NCBI GenBank assembly: GCA_942492555.1
Contig: CALOEX010000003.1
Span: 62,001 to 126,000, forward strand
Direction of reading: 5' to 3'
DNA from: JBCCVH01 sp942492555
GTDB taxonomy: Bacteria > Bacteroidota > Bacteroidia > Cytophagales > Amoebophilaceae
DNA length: 64,000 nt
Shown here: piece by piece, positions 62,178-64,000 of the stretch
How the letters are laid out: the number at the start of each line of letters is the position of its first letter
Numbering within the stretch: position 1 is the first letter of the stretch
The notes under the pieces: model-generated
Told to the model about the DNA's origin: nothing
Database searches by the model: none
What the model saw: only the letters and a program-made list of their open reading frames with translations
Made by a program: the position numbers and the translations under genes

Positions 62178-62963
62178 TCATTGTTTTTCTCGGATGGAGA
62201 TTCCTTCTTGTTGTAGTAGATGGCTGATGTTGCTGAGGATATTGAGTTGACTGCCATAGGTTTCTTGCAATAGTGTTGGGGTGAGCACTTTTTTCGTGGG
62301 TCCTACAGCACGTATGTACATGTTGAGAAGCACGACGTAATCGAAGTATTCCTCTATGGTTTCTAGGCTGTGGTGTATCATAATGACTGTTTTATTGTTG
62401 GCGACGATTTTTTTGAGTAAAGATAAAATAAGTGTGCTACTACTGGCGTCTACGCCTGCAAGGGGCTCATCTAGAAAGTAAATGTTGGCTTCTTGTGCCA
62501 GGGCGCGTGCAATGAAGATCCTTTGTTGTTGTCCACCGGAGAGTGCTCCTATTTGTCTTTGTGCAAAGGGGAGCATATCTACTTGTTGTAGTGCTTGGTA
62601 GACGATTTTTTTGTCATTTGCATTGGGTCTTTTAAAAATGCCCATGTGTGGGTATCTCCCCATCATGACAATATCGTATACATTGGCTGGAAATTCCCAG
62701 TCTACACTTTGTCGTTGTGGTATGTAGCTAATATGTTTGCGCATTTTTTCTAAAGGTTGTCCGAAAAATTTTACATAGCCACTACTTTTGGGTACGATGT
62801 TCATCATGGCTTTTAAAAGGGTGCTTTTGCCTACGCCATTAGGACCTAGTATGCCAATGAGTTGTCCTTGTGGGAAGTGTATATCAATGTCCCATAAAAC
62901 GGGTTTTTTGTTGTAGACAACACTCATGTCATGTATTTCTACAGCTGTTTTGTAAGGTTGCAT
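62178..62963 (-). CDS. Metal ABC transporter ATP-binding protein (MntA/ZnuC/TroB type)
   Basis: 261 residues. Walker A LGPNGVGKSTLL, signature ALSGGQQQRIFIARALA and Walker B IYFLDEPLAGVD are intact, with the switch histidine in IMIHHSLE. The sequence PQRQSVDWEFPANVYDIVMMGRY is typical of Mn/Zn importer ATPases. It overlaps the substrate-binding protein gene by 25 bp, so the two form an operon. No permease gene follows: the next 153 bp is empty and then malic enzyme begins. The permease may lie elsewhere in the genome. Confidence 0.94.
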   Translation of the reverse strand: MQPYKTAVEIHDMSVVYNKKPVLWDIDIHFPQGQLIGILGPNGVGKSTLLKAMMNIVPKSSGYVKFFGQPLEKMRKHISYIPQRQSVDWEFPANVYDIVMMGRYPHMGIFKRPNANDKKIVYQALQQVDMLPFAQRQIGALSGGQQQRIFIARALAQEANIYFLDEPLAGVDASSSTLILSLLKKIVANNKTVIMIHHSLETIEEYFDYVVLLNMYIRAVGPTKKVLTPTLLQETYGSQLNILSNISHLLQQEGISIREKQ

Positions 62964-63883
62964 GGTATAAGTTTTGAAAATTGTTTGTTGTTATGTTCAA
63001 TCATGTGTATGTAGCTACAATCTTGAGGTATTGCATCCGTGTATAGCATTTCTATGGTAAGTTTTTTGTGGTATTGTTTGTCTGCTTCTATGCGGAGGTT
63101 TTCTAGATACTTGTCTTGGGTAGACATTTCTTTATATAGGGTAGAGATGTTGTTTTGAATGATTTTTTGTAGTGCTATCTTGATGTTGTAGATACTTGGT
63201 TCACCAACGGTGGATGTTCCTGGAATGATGGGAAGTATGTGTAGACCATATTTGGTGAGATAGCTTAAGGAGTTGTGTGTGACGATGACCTGTTTGTTTG
63301 AGGGGATTTTTTTGATGGTTTTTTCGAGTTCTTGGGTGATTTTTTTAAGTTTTTTGATGTAGGCTTTGAGGTTTTTGAGGTAGTAAGCTTTGTCTGCTGG
63401 ATTTATTTCGATGATTTTGTTTGTGAAGGCAGTGATGAATATGATGATGAGTGCTGGGTCGAGCCAGAAGTGTGGGTCTTCATACCCATTGTGTCTAATG
63501 ATGCTTTTTGGGGGTAAGGTATCGCTTGCGGTAAATATTTCTGGGGATGTATTTTTGTATTGCTGGAGATTTGCGTCGTATCCACCTTCGAGGTGGCATC
63601 CATTTTTGACAAGAATTTGTGCATTATCGAGTTTGTGGAAGGTTCGGAGACTCGGTCTTGCTTCGTGGGGGTTTGTATAATATGGGATGATGGCTTCTAC
63701 GGTTCCTTTGTCTTGTACGATGTTTTGTATGATGTCAGCAAGGATGCTGGTGGTGACGAGAATGTAGGGTTTTTTTTTCTGAAGGGTATTGGGGTTGATA
63801 ATGGAAGTCATGATGATGAGCAGGCTTCCTATGAAGAGGATGGTGATGATGTATTTAGATAGGTCCTTGTTTTTTTTGTACAT
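62939..63883 (-). CDS. Metal ABC transporter substrate-binding protein (cluster A-I, ZnuA/TroA-like)
   Basis: 314 residues with an N-terminal hydrophobic export or anchor segment (~8-30; no clear lipobox Cys). Candidate metal ligands are H in YTNPHEARPS, H in EDPHFWLDP, H in IVTHNSLSYLTKYG and D in LYTDAIP, the four positions used by this family. It captures Mn2+, Zn2+ or Fe2+ in the periplasm; which metal cannot be told. First gene of the operon with the ATPase at 62178. The coding strand is poor in G while the plus strand is G/T-rich. Confidence 0.93.
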   Translation of the reverse strand: MYKKNKDLSKYIITILFIGSLLIIMTSIINPNTLQKKKPYILVTTSILADIIQNIVQDKGTVEAIIPYYTNPHEARPSLRTFHKLDNAQILVKNGCHLEGGYDANLQQYKNTSPEIFTASDTLPPKSIIRHNGYEDPHFWLDPALIIIFITAFTNKIIEINPADKAYYLKNLKAYIKKLKKITQELEKTIKKIPSNKQVIVTHNSLSYLTKYGLHILPIIPGTSTVGEPSIYNIKIALQKIIQNNISTLYKEMSTQDKYLENLRIEADKQYHKKLTIEMLYTDAIPQDCSYIHMIEHNNKQFSKLIPCNLTKQL

Positions 63884-64000
63884 ATGTTTTGGCTAAAAAT
63901 GTTTCGAAACATCAAAGGTAGTGTTTTATTTTTCATTAAACAAAAAGTGAAGGATAAGATATTATTTTTTTGTACGATATGTCACATGATTGTAAGGGTC
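63884..64000. other. Right-edge intergenic sequence
   Basis: 117 bp upstream of the metal-binding protein gene; it may hold its promoter or a metal-regulator site, but no clear motif is visible. Confidence 0.3.

Noticed and set aside
1..64000. tRNA or rRNA genes
   Set aside because: I scanned the larger intergenic gaps for cloverleaf-like sequence and rRNA signatures and saw none; a covariance-model search would be needed to be certain.

Overview
The window looks like part of the chromosome of an obligate intracellular Bacteroidetes symbiont, most likely of the Amoebophilaceae (Cardinium/Amoebophilus type). This placement is an inference from content, not a database result. The evidence is low GC, the Bacteroidetes gene order rplM-rpsI-rpsB-tsf, a Tlc-type nucleotide translocase that imports host ATP, and many large exported proteins built from eukaryote-like repeats (WD40, TPR, NACHT, pentapeptide, RanBP2/NZF zinc fingers). 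Multicopy PD-(D/E)XK/AAA genes of the kind common in these symbionts are also present. I see no rRNA, tRNA or CRISPR array.

Layout. 1-5.3 kb: two tandem sodium:solute symporter genes on the minus strand. The complete one is fused to a SpoT-type HD phosphohydrolase domain; the other runs off the left edge. 5.5-8.2 kb: ATP/ADP translocase and a MscS channel. 8.5-21.1 kb: four plus-strand genes for exported proteins: a single WD40 propeller, a Cys-motif protein with 32-aa repeats, a NACHT-pentapeptide-WD40 protein, and a 1881-residue relative in which repeats replace the NACHT domain. 21.2-23.3 kb: mgtE and nth, joined into one reading frame by a single-base frameshift near the end of mgtE. 23.5-25.5 kb: two tandem Rpn-type nuclease genes plus a 5' stub of a third. 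25.8-37.7 kb: mostly housekeeping genes (RecB/AddA-like helicase-nuclease, trmB, tsf, rpsB, rpsI, rplM, then divergent sod-prmC, nrdB, nrdA).

37.8-54.9 kb: an accessory block entirely on the minus strand. It holds a TPR protein, a pentapeptide protein, three AAA-ATPase/PD-(D/E)XK paralogues and a 2597-residue exported protein. That protein combines a zinc-finger-like motif, an ADP-ribosyltransferase-like domain, a Gly-rich region, TPR-like repeats, NACHT, pentapeptides, fifteen almost identical WD40 repeats and two NZF-type zinc fingers. A short conserved box recurs upstream of five of these genes and may co-regulate them. 55-64 kb: tyrS, asnS, rpoN, another pentapeptide protein, malic enzyme, and a metal ABC transporter lacking a visible permease gene.

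How it fits together. The housekeeping part describes a cell that imports host nucleotides, solutes and metals but keeps its own translation, dNTP synthesis and repair. The accessory part is a set of related exported proteins that exchange modules: a shared pentapeptide linker and post-WD40 cap, a shared PICPxC motif, and shared upstream DNA. The strongest candidate for something new is the 2597-residue protein. Its WD40 repeats differ mainly at the few surface positions that vary in fungal NACHT-WD40 incompatibility proteins, and the protein ends in putative ubiquitin-binding fingers. The SSS-HD fusion and the mosaic AAA/PD-(D/E)XK copies are also notable.
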